A program made the position numbers and the translations under genes. Shown here piece after piece: positions 48,241 to 56,835 of a DNA stretch of 64,000 nucleotides. Positions within the stretch are counted from its first letter, which is position 1. Each line of letters opens with the position of its first letter. The stretch is from Candidatus Mycobacterium wuenschmannii (GTDB lineage Bacteria; Actinomycetota; Actinomycetes; Mycobacteriales; Mycobacteriaceae), in NCBI RefSeq assembly GCF_030252325.1, contig NZ_CP126981.1, forward strand, positions 4,898,001-4,962,000, given 5' to 3'. Below the pieces are notes generated by a model. It worked only from the letters and a program-made list of their open reading frames with translations. It was not told the DNA's origin and searched no databases.

Positions 48241-49740
48241 ATGGCTGATCGCTGGCGCACCAAGTCGATCGAGCAGTCCATCGCGGACACCGACGATCCC
48301 GACACGCAGCTGCGGAAAGACCTCAGCTGGTGGCATCTCTGCGTCTTCGGGGTGTCGGTGGTGATCGGCGCGGGCATCTTCACCGTCACCGCCTCCACGG
48401 CGGGAGACATCACCGGGCCGGCGATCTGGATTTCGTTCCTGATCGCCGCCGTCACCTGCGGGCTGGCCGCGCTCTGTTACGCCGAGTTCGCGTCGATGCT
48501 CCCGGTGGCCGGCAGCGCGTACACGTTCTCCTATGCGACGTTCGGCGAGTTCATCGCCTGGACCATCGGGTGGAACCTGGTTCTGGAGTTGGCGATCGGG
48601 GCGGCCGTCGTTGCCAAGGGCTGGTCCAGTTACCTGCAAACCGTGTTCGGATTCGCCGGCGACACAGTCACTTTGGGTCCGGTCACCATCGACTGGGGTT
48701 CGCTGCTGATCGTCGCGCTGGTGTCCACGCTGCTCGCGCTCGGCACCAAGCTGTCGTCGCACTTCTCCACCGTGGTGACCGCCATCAAGGTTGCAGTCGT
48801 CCTACTGGTGATCGTCGTCGGCTCGTTCTACATCAAGCCCGCGAACTACTCACCGTTCATCCCGCCGCCGCAGGCCGACCGCTCCGGCAGCGGCATCGAC
48901 CAGTCGCTGCTGTCGCTGCTCACCGGCGCGCACAGCAGTCACTACGGCTGGTACGGGGTACTGGCCGGAGCGTCGATCGTGTTCTTCGCGTTCATCGGTT
49001 TCGACATCGTCGCCACCATGGCTGAGGAGACCCGGAATCCGCAGCGCGATGTCCCGCGCGGCATCCTCGCCACGCTCGGCATCGTGACCGTTCTCTATGT
49101 TGCGGTGTCGGTCGTGCTCTCCGGCATGGTTTCCTATACCCAACTCACCACCTCCGATGGCCACCACGCCAACCTGGCCACCGCGTTTGCGGCCAACGGC
49201 GTGCACTGGGCCTCGGGCATCATCTCGATCGGCGCGCTCGCCGGGCTCACCACCGTGGTGATGGTGCTGCTGCTCGGGGGTTGCCGGGTGCTGTTCGCGA
49301 TGGCGCGTGACGGCCTGCTGCCGCGACCGCTCGCCAAGACCGGCGGCCGCGGCACCCCGGTCCGGATCACCGCCGTGGTCGCGGTGCTGGTCGCCGCGAC
49401 AGCATCGGCGTTTCCCACCGACAAGCTCGAGGAGATGGTGAACGTCGGGACGCTGTTCGCGTTTCTGCTGGTGTCGGCGGGCGTCATCGTCCTACGCCGC
49501 ACCCGCCCGGATCTGCCGCGCGGTTTCCGCGCGCCGCTGGTGCCGCTGCTGCCGATCGCCTCGGTGTGCGCGTGCGTGTGGTTGATGATCAATCTCACAG
49601 TCGTCACCTGGGTGCGTTTCGGTGTCTGGATGGCCGCCGGCGTCGTCATTTACGCCGCCTACGGACGCCGGAATTCGGTGCTGGCCAGGCGCGACGCCGA
49701 TGTCAAACGTGGTGTCCAACTGGGGAATACCGGACTTTAA
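48241..49740 (+). CDS. APC-family amino acid permease
   Basis: A 499-residue transporter with about twelve helices (Rv3253c). The first-helix signature VVIGAGIFTVTASTAGDITG and SFLIAAVTCGLAALCYAEFA match the cationic amino acid transporter subfamily. The FFAFIGFDIVATMAEETRNP loop is also conserved. Direction and substrate are inferred; cationic or polar amino acids are likely. It precedes the alkB genes, with a 103-base gap. Confidence 0.9.
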   Translation: MADRWRTKSIEQSIADTDDPDTQLRKDLSWWHLCVFGVSVVIGAGIFTVTASTAGDITGPAIWISFLIAAVTCGLAALCYAEFASMLPVAGSAYTFSYATFGEFIAWTIGWNLVLELAIGAAVVAKGWSSYLQTVFGFAGDTVTLGPVTIDWGSLLIVALVSTLLALGTKLSSHFSTVVTAIKVAVVLLVIVVGSFYIKPANYSPFIPPPQADRSGSGIDQSLLSLLTGAHSSHYGWYGVLAGASIVFFAFIGFDIVATMAEETRNPQRDVPRGILATLGIVTVLYVAVSVVLSGMVSYTQLTTSDGHHANLATAFAANGVHWASGIISIGALAGLTTVVMVLLLGGCRVLFAMARDGLLPRPLAKTGGRGTPVRITAVVAVLVAATASAFPTDKLEEMVNVGTLFAFLLVSAGVIVLRRTRPDLPRGFRAPLVPLLPIASVCACVWLMINLTVVTWVRFGVWMAAGVVIYAAYGRRNSVLARRDADVKRGVQLGNTGL

Positions 49741-49843
49741 CCAGACGGTACTTCGATTTAATATCGCTGCTTCAAGATCAATTCGAGGTGCCGTTGCGCC
49801 TCGTCGCGTCTCGGGGGGAACGAGTCGCCCGGAGGTTAGCGAT

Positions 49844-51070
49844 ATGCCAGATGGATCCGTCGGCAGCACGATCGAGTGGCGGGACAAGAAGCGCCGCTAC
49901 TGGATGATGGGGCTGGTCTTTCCGACCCTCACGATCACCGTCACGCCGTTCATCTGGGGGATGAATCAGCTGGGCTGGTACCCCGCGTCCCAGGTTCTGT
50001 TCTGGATCGGCCCGATCCTGCTGTACATCGTGATGCCCGCGCTCGACCTGAAGTTCGGGGCGGATGGGCAGAACCCGCCAGGCGACATCGCGGAGCAGCT
50101 GGAGAACGACAAGTACTACCGCTACTGCACTTTCGCGTTCGTGCCGCTGCAGTACCTCAGCCTGTTCATGGCCGCAGGTGTCTTCACCGCGCCGAACCTG
50201 AGCTGGCTGGGCCAGGAGGGCCCGTTGGGCTGGCCGGCCAAGATCGGCCTGGCGTTGTCGATCGGCGCGCTCGGCGGCGTCGGCATCAACACCGCGCACG
50301 AGCTGGGACACAAGAAGGAGTCGCTGGAGCGCTGGCTGTCCAAGATCTCGCTGGCGCAGACCGGTTACGGCCACTTCTATATCGAGCACAACCGGGGCCA
50401 TCACGTGCGCGTCGCGACGCCGGAGGATCCGTCGTCGGCGCGCTTCGGCGAGACCTATTGGGAGTTCTTGCCGCGCAGCGTCTTCGGCAGCTTGCGCTCG
50501 GCGCTGAAGCTGGAGGCCAAACGGATCCGCCAGCGGGTCGGTAATCCGTGGCACCCGAAGACCTACCTGTCCAACGACGCGCTGACGTCCTGGCTGATGA
50601 CCGCCGTGCTGTGGGCCGGGCTGCTGGCGCTGTGCGGCTGGGCGCTGCTGCCGTTCCTGCTCATCCAGGCGGCGTTCGGCGTCAGCCTGCTCGAAGCGGT
50701 CAACTACCTCGAGCATTACGGTCTGCTGCGACAGAAGCGGCCCAACGGCCGCTACGAGCGCTGCACGCCCGAGCACAGCTGGAACTCCGACCACCTCGTC
50801 ACCAACCTGCTGCTGTATCACCTGCAGCGGCACAGCGATCACCACGCCAACCCGACGCGGCGTTACCAGTCGCTGCGCAGCATGGACGGGTCGCCCAGCC
50901 TGCCGTGCGGCTACGGGGCACTGATCGGGGTCGTCTACCTTCCGCCGCTGTGGCGCCGGTTGATGGACCACCGGGTGCTGAAGCATTACGGCGGCGACAT
51001 CACGCAGGTCAACATGCAACCGCGGCTTCGTAAGAAGGCCCTCGCCCGCTACGGGGCCGTCGCCGCGTAG
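49844..51070 (+). CDS. alkB: alkane 1-monooxygenase AlkB (first copy)
   Basis: A 408-residue integral membrane diiron hydroxylase. The His clusters are complete: HELGH at residues 152-156, NRGHH with His 186-187, and HSDHH at 330-334. Hydrophobic helices lie between these and near the N-terminus. It oxidises the terminal carbon of medium or long n-alkanes or fatty acids, taking electrons from rubredoxin. The ATG at 49844 has GGAGG 11-15 bases upstream. It is the first of two alkB genes; M. tuberculosis has one. Confidence 0.95.
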   Translation: MPDGSVGSTIEWRDKKRRYWMMGLVFPTLTITVTPFIWGMNQLGWYPASQVLFWIGPILLYIVMPALDLKFGADGQNPPGDIAEQLENDKYYRYCTFAFVPLQYLSLFMAAGVFTAPNLSWLGQEGPLGWPAKIGLALSIGALGGVGINTAHELGHKKESLERWLSKISLAQTGYGHFYIEHNRGHHVRVATPEDPSSARFGETYWEFLPRSVFGSLRSALKLEAKRIRQRVGNPWHPKTYLSNDALTSWLMTAVLWAGLLALCGWALLPFLLIQAAFGVSLLEAVNYLEHYGLLRQKRPNGRYERCTPEHSWNSDHLVTNLLLYHLQRHSDHHANPTRRYQSLRSMDGSPSLPCGYGALIGVVYLPPLWRRLMDHRVLKHYGGDITQVNMQPRLRKKALARYGAVAA

Positions 51071-51364
51071 CCACCGCCCGACGGTCATCTGAGGCGGGCC
51101 AGACGACTCGGCTTCGCCGAGCGTGCACTGAGGGCGGTTTTCCCGCCGATTTATCGCACTGGATGCACGTTCGGCGAACTGTCGCGCCTGCCGTCGCCGC
51201 GGTCTAGCGGCAACTTTTCCGCTCTTTTTCCTCGCTATCGACGCACGTCAGTAGAGTGCTGCGGCCAATTGCTTTACAAACTATGCCTTCGTGTCTAGAC
51301 AGGGGACGCAGAAAGCGCTAATGTCCAACCTCAAGGTGTTATGGCTCACAAGGAGGTTGGCGAT
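51071..51364. promoter_or_regulatory. 294-base intergenic region between the two alkB genes
   Basis: No gene is seen. A GC hairpin (CTCGGC, TTC, GCCGAG at 51107-51121) lies 36 bases after the first alkB stop, without a T run. A perfect 10-bp palindrome TGTCTAGACA lies at 51292-51301, about 65 bases before the second alkB start; it is a candidate operator for the TetR regulator AlkX. An upstream-of-start AAGGAGG at 51350-51356 fixes the alkB2 start. Confidence 0.5.
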
Positions 51365-52591
51365 ATGACCGCGGCAGCAGGGGCACTTGGCCCGAACGTC
51401 TGGCAGGACCGAAAGCGCTACATGTGGCTGATGGGGCTCATCGTCCCGACGCTGCTGATCGCGATCCTGCCGATCGTCTGGGCGATGAACCAGGCCGGTT
51501 GGCAGACCGCCTCGCAGGTGTGGTTCTGGATCGGCCCGATCCTGCTCTACGTCGTCCTGCCGGCTCTGGACCTCCGGTTCGGTGCCGACGGTCAGAACCC
51601 GCCCGACGAGGCCATGCAGTACCTGGAGAACGACAAGTACTACCGGTACTGCACCTACGCCTTCATCCCGTTCCAATACATCAGCCTGGTGCTCGGCGCG
51701 TACCTGTTCACCGCATCGAACCTGAGCTGGCTGGGCTTCGAGGGGTCGCTCAGCTGGCCGGCCAAGGTCGGTCTCGCGTTGTCGGTCGGGACGCTGGGCG
51801 GCGTCGGCATCAACACCGCCCACGAGATGGGGCACAAGAAGGAGACGCTGGAGCGGTGGCTGTCCAAGATCACGCTCGCCCAGACCGGCTACGGCCACTT
51901 CTACATCGAGCACAACCGCGGCCACCACGTCCGCGTCGCCACGCCGGAAGACCCCGCCTCGGCCCGCTTCGGTGAGACGTTCTGGGAGTTCTTGCCGCGC
52001 AGCGTGATTGGCAGCGCCAAGTCGTCGTTGCACCTGGAGGCCCAGCGGATCCGCCGGCAGGGCGGCAACCCGTGGAACCCCAAGACGTACCTGTCCAACG
52101 ACGTCGTCAACGCGTGGCTGATGACGGTGGTGCTGTGGGCCGCGCTGCTCGTGGCGTTCGGGCCCGCCTTGATCCCGTTCCTGATCGTGCAGGCCATCTT
52201 TGGGTTCAGCCTGCTGGAGTCGGTCAACTACCTCGAGCACTACGGCCTGCTGCGGGCCAAGAAGGACAACGGCCGCTACGAGCGCTGCACGCCCGAGCAC
52301 AGCTGGAACTCCGACCACATCGTCACGAACCTGTTCCTCTACCACCTGCAGCGGCACAGCGATCACCACGCCAACCCGACCCGTCGTTACCAGACCCTGC
52401 GCAGCATGGACGGGTCGCCGAACCTGCCCAGCGGTTACGCGGCGCTGATCGGCGTGACCTACTTTCCGCCGCTGTGGCGCAAGCTGATGGACCACCGGGT
52501 CATCGAGCACTACGACGGCGACGTCACCCGGATGAACATCCAGCCGCGACTGCGCAACAAGGTGCTGGCCCGCTACGGCGCCGCGGCCTGA
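51365..52591 (+). CDS. alkB: alkane 1-monooxygenase AlkB (second copy)
   Basis: A 408-residue paralog of the upstream AlkB with the same length and the same intact His clusters (HEMGH from residue 153, NRGHH, HSDHH). The two are alike over nearly the whole length, especially near the His motifs, and differ mostly at the N-terminus and between helices. I chose the ATG at 51365 because AAGGAGG lies 8 bases upstream; an ATG at 51341 is the weaker alternative. It overlaps rubA (TGATG), so it is the copy directly coupled to rubredoxin. Confidence 0.94.
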   Translation: MTAAAGALGPNVWQDRKRYMWLMGLIVPTLLIAILPIVWAMNQAGWQTASQVWFWIGPILLYVVLPALDLRFGADGQNPPDEAMQYLENDKYYRYCTYAFIPFQYISLVLGAYLFTASNLSWLGFEGSLSWPAKVGLALSVGTLGGVGINTAHEMGHKKETLERWLSKITLAQTGYGHFYIEHNRGHHVRVATPEDPASARFGETFWEFLPRSVIGSAKSSLHLEAQRIRRQGGNPWNPKTYLSNDVVNAWLMTVVLWAALLVAFGPALIPFLIVQAIFGFSLLESVNYLEHYGLLRAKKDNGRYERCTPEHSWNSDHIVTNLFLYHLQRHSDHHANPTRRYQTLRSMDGSPNLPSGYAALIGVTYFPPLWRKLMDHRVIEHYDGDVTRMNIQPRLRNKVLARYGAAA

Positions 52592-52752
52592 TGGCCGCGT
52601 ACCGTTGCATCGGCTGCGACTACGTCTACGACGAAACGAAAGGCGCTGAGCGGGAAGGGTTTCCGGCGGGTACCCGCTGGGAGGAGCTACCCGAAGACTG
52701 GGGTTGCCCGGACTGCGCCGTAGTGGAAAAGCCCGACTTTCAACCGATCTAG
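52591..52752 (+). CDS. rubA: rubredoxin RubA
   Basis: A 53-residue rubredoxin. The iron is held by two CxxC motifs: YRCIGCDYVYDE at the start and WGCPDCAVV near the end, with the usual WEELPEDW between. It passes electrons to AlkB. The ATG at 52591 overlaps the alkB stop (TGATG). It is followed by a second rubredoxin 24 bases downstream. Confidence 0.95.
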   Translation: MAAYRCIGCDYVYDETKGAEREGFPAGTRWEELPEDWGCPDCAVVEKPDFQPI

Positions 52753-52776
52753 TACCCGCAAGAGAGGACCAACGAC

Positions 52777-52959
52777 ATGGACGCCTACAAACTCTTCGTC
52801 TGCGTGCAGTGCGGCTTCGAATACGACGAGGCCAAGGGCTGGCCGGAAGACGGCATCGCCCCGGGCACCCGCTGGGACGACATCCCCGAGGACTGGAGCT
52901 GCCCCGACTGCGGTGCCGCGAAGTCGGACTTCGAGATGGTGGAAGTCGCCCGCCCGTGA
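52777..52959 (+). CDS. rubB: rubredoxin RubB
   Basis: A 60-residue rubredoxin, paralog of Rub[20 protein letters not shown] at the start and [18 protein letters not shown] at the end, both CxxC pairs intact. The C-terminal tail is longer than in RubA. It lies between rubA and alkX, as in M. tuberculosis (Rv3250c), and gives the AlkB enzymes a second electron donor. GAGAGG lies upstream of the ATG. Confidence 0.95.
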   Translation: MDAYKLFVCVQCGFEYDEAKGWPEDGIAPGTRWDDIPEDWSCPDCGAAKSDFEMVEVARP

Positions 52960-52981
52960 GCCCATTCGGCATGCCGACGCC

Positions 52982-53010
52982 GACCGCCGCGATACATAGT
53001 CGCGGCGGTC
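52982..53010 (+). terminator. 11-bp stem-loop between rubB and alkX
   Basis: GACCGCCGCGA (52982-52992) and TCGCGGCGGTC (53000-53010) pair perfectly across a 7-base loop (TACATAG). There is no T run, which is common for actinobacterial terminators. It lies 22 bases after rubB and 21 bases before alkX, so it could attenuate alkX, terminate the alkB-rub transcript, or be an AlkX operator. Confidence 0.55.
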
Positions 53011-53030
53011 CAGGCGTTAGGGTCGCGCAT

Positions 53031-53678
53031 ATGCGAAGGGTCCCGTACGCCGAGGCGTCGCGGGCCCTGCTGCGCGACTCGGTGCTCGACGCGATGCGCG
53101 AACTTCTCGCCAGCCGCGACTGGTCGGCGATCACGCTGGCCGACGTGGCCCGCGCCGCGGGCGTCAGCCGGCAGACCATCTACAACGAGTTCGGCTCGCG
53201 GCAGGGCCTGGCCCAGGGCTACGCGATGCGGCTGGCCGACCGGCTCGCCGGCGCGGTCGAGGACGCCATCTACGCCAACGTCGGCAACGTCTACGAAGCC
53301 TTCCTGCAGGGTTTCCGGGCCTTCTTCGCGGACTCGGCGGCCGACCCGCTGGTGATCTCGCTGCTCACCGGCGTCGCGAAGCCCGATCTGCTGCAGATCA
53401 TCACCACCGACAGCGGGCCGATCATCACGCACTGCTCGGCGCGGCTGACGTCGTCGTTCATGCACAGCTGGGTGAGTGCCAGCGAGGAAGACGCCGGCAT
53501 GATCGCGCGCGCCATCGTGCGGCTGGCATTGAGCTATGTGTCGATGCCGCCGGAGGCCGACCATGACGTGGCAGCTGACCTGGCACGACTGATGACGCCG
53601 GCGGCCGAACGCTACGGTGAGCTCCGCGAGGACTACCAGCCGGGGACCACCGGCGAGGGCGGCGAAGCCAGCGAATAG
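53031..53678 (+). CDS. alkX: TetR-family regulator AlkX
   Basis: A 215-residue TetR repressor (Rv3249c). The helix-turn-helix reads ITLADVARAAGVSRQTIYNE FG-type at about residues 29-50, followed by a helical ligand domain. By position it controls alkB and the rubredoxins, with fatty acids or alkanes as likely inducers. The ATG at 53031 was chosen; a GTG slightly upstream is possible. Confidence 0.9.
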   Translation: MRRVPYAEASRALLRDSVLDAMRELLASRDWSAITLADVARAAGVSRQTIYNEFGSRQGLAQGYAMRLADRLAGAVEDAIYANVGNVYEAFLQGFRAFFADSAADPLVISLLTGVAKPDLLQIITTDSGPIITHCSARLTSSFMHSWVSASEEDAGMIARAIVRLALSYVSMPPEADHDVAADLARLMTPAAERYGELREDYQPGTTGEGGEASE

Positions 53679-53772
53679 GCTAGACCTCCGACTGACCTCA
53701 GATCGTGGCCAAGAACGCGTCGCGATTAATATGTACCCAAGCTAATTAGTTGACCGGAGGAATTGGTAGTAG

Positions 53773-55236
53773 ATGACGACCGAACTGAAGCCCGACGTGG
53801 TGAACGGGCTCGACTTCAAGGTGGCCGACCTGTCGCTGGCCGACTACGGCCGCCGCGACATCGAGCTCTCCGAACAGGAAATGCCCGGCCTGATGTCGCT
53901 GCGTCGTGAGTACCACGACGTCCAGCCGCTCAAGGGCGCCCGCATCTCGGGATCGCTGCACATGACCGTGCAGACCGCGGTGCTGATCGAGACTCTGACC
54001 AGCCTCGGTGCTGAAGTTCGCTGGGCGAGCTGCAACATCTTCTCCACCCAGGACCACGCGGCCGCCGCGGTGGTCGTCGGCCCGCATGGCACCCCGGAGA
54101 AGCCGCAGGGTGTGCCGGTGTTCGCGTGGAAGGGCGAGACCCTCGAGGAGTACTGGTGGGCTGCCGAGCAGATCCTGACCTGGCCCAATGAGCCGGCCAA
54201 CATGATCCTCGACGACGGTGGCGACGCCACCATGCTGGTGCTGCGCGGCGCGCAGTACGAGAAGGCCGGCGTGGTTCCGCCCGACGAGGACGACGACTCG
54301 GACGAGCACCGCGTCTTCCTGAGCCTGCTGCGCAAGCGGTTCGAGACCGACAAGGACAAGTGGACCAAGATCGCCGCGTCCATCAAGGGTGTCTCGGAGG
54401 AGACCACCACCGGCGTCCTGCGGCTCTACCAGTTCGCCGCCGCCGGTGAGCTGTCGTTCCCGGCCATCAACGTCAACGACTCGGTGACCAAGTCGAAGTT
54501 CGACAACAAGTACGGCTGCCGGCACTCGCTGATCGACGGCATCAACCGCGGCACCGACGTGCTGATCGGCGGCAAGAAGGCCCTGATCTGTGGCTACGGC
54601 GACGTGGGCAAGGGTTCGGCGGAGTCGCTGGCCGGCCAGGGCGCGCGCGTGACCGTGACCGAGATCGACCCCATCAACGCCCTGCAGGCGCTGATGGAGG
54701 GCTTCGACGTCAAGCGGGTCGAGGACATCATCGGCGAGGCTGACATCATCATCACGACCACCGGTAACAAGGACATCATCACCTTGGAGCACATTAAGGC
54801 GATGAAGGACAAGGCGATCCTGGGCAACATCGGCCACTTCGACAACGAGATCCAGGTCGCGCGCCTGGAGAAGTCGGGTGCGACGAAGACCAACATCCGC
54901 CCGCAGGTCGACCTGTGGACGTTCGGTGACACCGGCAAGTCGATCATCCTGCTGTCCGAGGGCCGGCTGCTGAACCTGGGTAACGCGACGGGCCACCCGT
55001 CGTTCGTGATGAGCAACAGCTTCTCCAACCAGGTCATCGCCCAGATCGAGCTGTGGACCAAGAACGACGAGTACGACAACGAGGTCTACCGGCTGCCCAA
55101 GCACCTGGACGAAAAGGTCGCCAAGATCCACGTCGAGGCGCTCGGCGGCGAGCTGACCAAGCTCACCAAGGATCAGGCCGAGTACATCGGCGTCGACGTC
55201 GACGGCCCGTACAAGCCGGACCACTACCGCTACTGA
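53773..55236 (+). CDS. sahH: S-adenosylhomocysteine hydrolase SahH
   Basis: A 487-residue adenosylhomocysteinase. The NAD-binding Rossmann loop [20 protein letters not shown], the substrate region [13 protein letters not shown] and the C-terminal KPDHYRY tail are all present. It splits S-adenosylhomocysteine into homocysteine and adenosine, supporting the many SAM methyltransferases. GGAGGAATTGG precedes the ATG at 53773. I saw no clear SAH riboswitch in the 94-base leader. Two tandem hairpins follow the stop. Confidence 0.96.
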   Translation: MTTELKPDVVNGLDFKVADLSLADYGRRDIELSEQEMPGLMSLRREYHDVQPLKGARISGSLHMTVQTAVLIETLTSLGAEVRWASCNIFSTQDHAAAAVVVGPHGTPEKPQGVPVFAWKGETLEEYWWAAEQILTWPNEPANMILDDGGDATMLVLRGAQYEKAGVVPPDEDDDSDEHRVFLSLLRKRFETDKDKWTKIAASIKGVSEETTTGVLRLYQFAAAGELSFPAINVNDSVTKSKFDNKYGCRHSLIDGINRGTDVLIGGKKALICGYGDVGKGSAESLAGQGARVTVTEIDPINALQALMEGFDVKRVEDIIGEADIIITTTGNKDIITLEHIKAMKDKAILGNIGHFDNEIQVARLEKSGATKTNIRPQVDLWTFGDTGKSIILLSEGRLLNLGNATGHPSFVMSNSFSNQVIAQIELWTKNDEYDNEVYRLPKHLDEKVAKIHVEALGGELTKLTKDQAEYIGVDVDGPYKPDHYRY

Positions 55237-55249
55237 GTCAGGTGCCGAC

Positions 55250-55300
55250 CGCCCGGCCAGCCGGGCGTTCGGTGCCGAGTGCCCGCCGAGCAGGGCACTC
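55250..55300 (+). terminator. two tandem hairpins after sahH
   Basis: Hairpin 1: CGCCCGG (55250-55256), loop CCAG, CCGGGCG (55261-55267). Hairpin 2: GAGTGCCC (55277-55284), 8-base loop, GGGCACTC (55293-55300). Both stems are perfect; no long T run follows. They lie in the short sahH-tmk gap and together probably terminate or slow the sahH transcript. Confidence 0.65.
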
Positions 55301-55308
55301 GAGCCCAC

Positions 55309-55348
55309 CAATCAGCACGGCGCAGATAGGCTCGCGCCGTGCTGATTG
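55309..55348 (+). promoter_or_regulatory. 15-bp perfect inverted repeat covering the tmk start codon
   Basis: CAATCAGCACGGCGC (55309-55323) and GCGCCGTGCTGATTG (55334-55348) are perfect reverse complements, separated by 10 bases. The right arm contains the GTG start (55339-55341). In RNA this hairpin would hide the start codon and the immediately upstream bases, limiting tmk translation unless opened. As DNA it could also be an operator. Confidence 0.7.
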
Positions 55349-55968
55349 CTATCGAGGGCGTCGACGGCGCCGGCAAGCGGACGCTCACCGACGGGCTGCG
55401 CAACACCTTCGAGGCCACCGGGAAATCCGTGGCGTCGCTGGCCTTTCCGCGCTACGGCCGATCGGTAACCGCTGACGTGGCAGCCGAGGCGCTGCACGGC
55501 CGACACGGCGACCTGGCGTCGTCGGTGTATGCGATGGCGATGCTGTTCGCGTTGGACCGTGCCGATGCCCGCCCCGAGATCGCGGCGCTGCGCGACGGCC
55601 ACGACGTCGTGCTCCTCGACCGCTACGTGGCATCGAACGCCGCCTACAGCGCGGCGCGCCTGCACCAACCGGCCGACGGCGATGCGGTCGGCTGGGTGCA
55701 CGACATCGAGTACGGCCGGTTGGGGCTGCCCGCGCCGGACTGGCAGGTGTATCTCGGGGTCTCGGCCGAACTGGCCGACCAGCGGGCCCGGCACCGGGCC
55801 AGCGTCGACGCCAGCCGGGAGCGCGACGCCTACGAACGCGATGCCGGATTGCAGCAGCGCACCGGCGCGGTGTACGCCGGTCTAGCCGCGGCGGGCTGGG
55901 GCGGACGCTGGCTGGTGGTCGACGAAACGGTCGATCCGCAGGGGTTGGCGGGGCAGTTAATGCCCTAG
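55339..55968 (+). CDS. tmk: thymidylate kinase Tmk
   Basis: A 209-residue dTMP kinase (Rv3247c). The P-loop reads EGVDGAGKRTLTDGL, the DRY motif LLDRYVASNAAYSAARLH is intact, and the C-terminal QQRTGAVYAGLAAAGWGGRW matches the mycobacterial family. It phosphorylates dTMP to dTDP. The GTG at 55339 is the natural start and lies inside a strong inverted repeat. Confidence 0.95.
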   Translation: MLIAIEGVDGAGKRTLTDGLRNTFEATGKSVASLAFPRYGRSVTADVAAEALHGRHGDLASSVYAMAMLFALDRADARPEIAALRDGHDVVLLDRYVASNAAYSAARLHQPADGDAVGWVHDIEYGRLGLPAPDWQVYLGVSAELADQRARHRASVDASRERDAYERDAGLQQRTGAVYAGLAAAGWGGRWLVVDETVDPQGLAGQLMP

Positions 55969-56054
55969 TTGCCACCCGCGTCTGAGACTCCTGTGGTAAA
56001 AGGTGCACGAAACACGCGTGTGGTAGCCGGGTTTTATCAAGATCTGGTGACACC

Positions 56055-56741
56055 ATGGTCCCCATGAGGCAAAGGATTCTCGTGGTTGACGACGACGCGT
56101 CGCTGGCCGAGATGCTGACCATCGTGCTGCGGGGAGAAGGATTCGACACCGCAGTCATTGGTGATGGCACCCAGGCGCTGACCGCCGTGCGCGAACTGCG
56201 GCCCGACCTGGTGTTGCTGGACTTGATGCTGCCGGGCATGAACGGCATCGACGTGTGCCGCGTGCTGCGCGCCGACTCCGGGGTCCCGATCGTGATGCTC
56301 ACGGCCAAGACCGACACCGTCGACGTGGTGCTTGGGCTGGAGTCGGGTGCCGACGACTACATCATGAAGCCGTTCAAGCCCAAGGAACTGGTCGCCCGCG
56401 TGCGGGCGCGGTTGCGGCGCAACGAAGACGAGCCGGCCGAGATGCTGTCGATCGCCGACGTCGACATCGACGTGCCCGCCCACAAGGTGACCCGCAACGG
56501 CGAACAGATCTCGCTGACGCCACTGGAGTTCGACCTGCTGGTGGCGTTGGCGCGCAAACCGCGCCAGGTGTTTACTCGTGATGTGCTGCTCGAACAGGTG
56601 TGGGGCTACCGCCACCCCGCGGACACCCGTTTGGTGAACGTGCACGTCCAGCGTCTGCGGGCGAAGGTCGAGAAAGACCCGGAGAACCCGACCGTTGTAC
56701 TGACCGTTCGAGGAGTGGGTTACAAGGCCGGACCTCCGTGA
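56055..56741 (+). CDS. mtrA: response regulator MtrA
   Basis: A 228-residue OmpR-type response regulator, nearly identical to M. tuberculosis MtrA (Rv3246c). The receiver has the acidic ILVVDDDASLAEML, the phospho-Asp in LVLLDLMLPGMNGID, and the conserved Lys in DYIMKPFKPKELV. The winged-helix output domain ends LRAKVEKDPENPTVVLTVRG. It controls cell division, replication and cell-wall genes, and its kinase mtrB follows. The perfect palindrome ACACGCGTGT at 56012-56021 lies just upstream. Confidence 0.97.
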   Translation: MVPMRQRILVVDDDASLAEMLTIVLRGEGFDTAVIGDGTQALTAVRELRPDLVLLDLMLPGMNGIDVCRVLRADSGVPIVMLTAKTDTVDVVLGLESGADDYIMKPFKPKELVARVRARLRRNEDEPAEMLSIADVDIDVPAHKVTRNGEQISLTPLEFDLLVALARKPRQVFTRDVLLEQVWGYRHPADTRLVNVHVQRLRAKVEKDPENPTVVLTVRGVGYKAGPP

Positions 56742-56760
56742 TCCCCCGCCGTCGACGTGC

Positions 56761-56800
56761 CGTGCGCCGCATGAGCGGCGCGGGACGGAGGAGCGGCGAC
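56761..56800 (+). repeat. MIRU-like repeat with hairpin between mtrA and mtrB
   Basis: GCGCCGC, loop ATGA, GCGGCGC (56764-56781) followed by GGACGGAGGAGCGGCGACAC. The unit matches the fbiA-fbiB repeat (hairpin, then GGAGGAGCGGCG). The 94-base gap to mtrB otherwise holds little. Confidence 0.6.
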
Positions 56801-56835
56801 ACTGATCGAGGCCGCAACAACCGGGAGCGGCGTCG

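Noticed and set aside
49778-51088. Minus-strand open frame opposite the first alkB
   Set aside because: Shadow; alkB has all its His motifs and a ribosome binding site.
51107-51121. Hairpin after the first alkB as an intrinsic terminator
   Set aside because: Stem of only 6 bp, 3-base loop and no T run; too weak to call as a terminator.
51281-53179. Minus-strand open frame of 632 codons opposite alkB2-rubA-rubB
   Set aside because: It spans several real genes in antisense and has no protein character.
53679-53772. Possible SAH riboswitch before sahH
   Set aside because: The 94-base leader is too short and I could not find the expected pseudoknot pairs; only a good ribosome binding site is seen.
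53746-55311. Minus-strand open frame of 521 codons opposite sahH
   Set aside because: Shadow of sahH; Asp/Val/Leu-rich with no motif.
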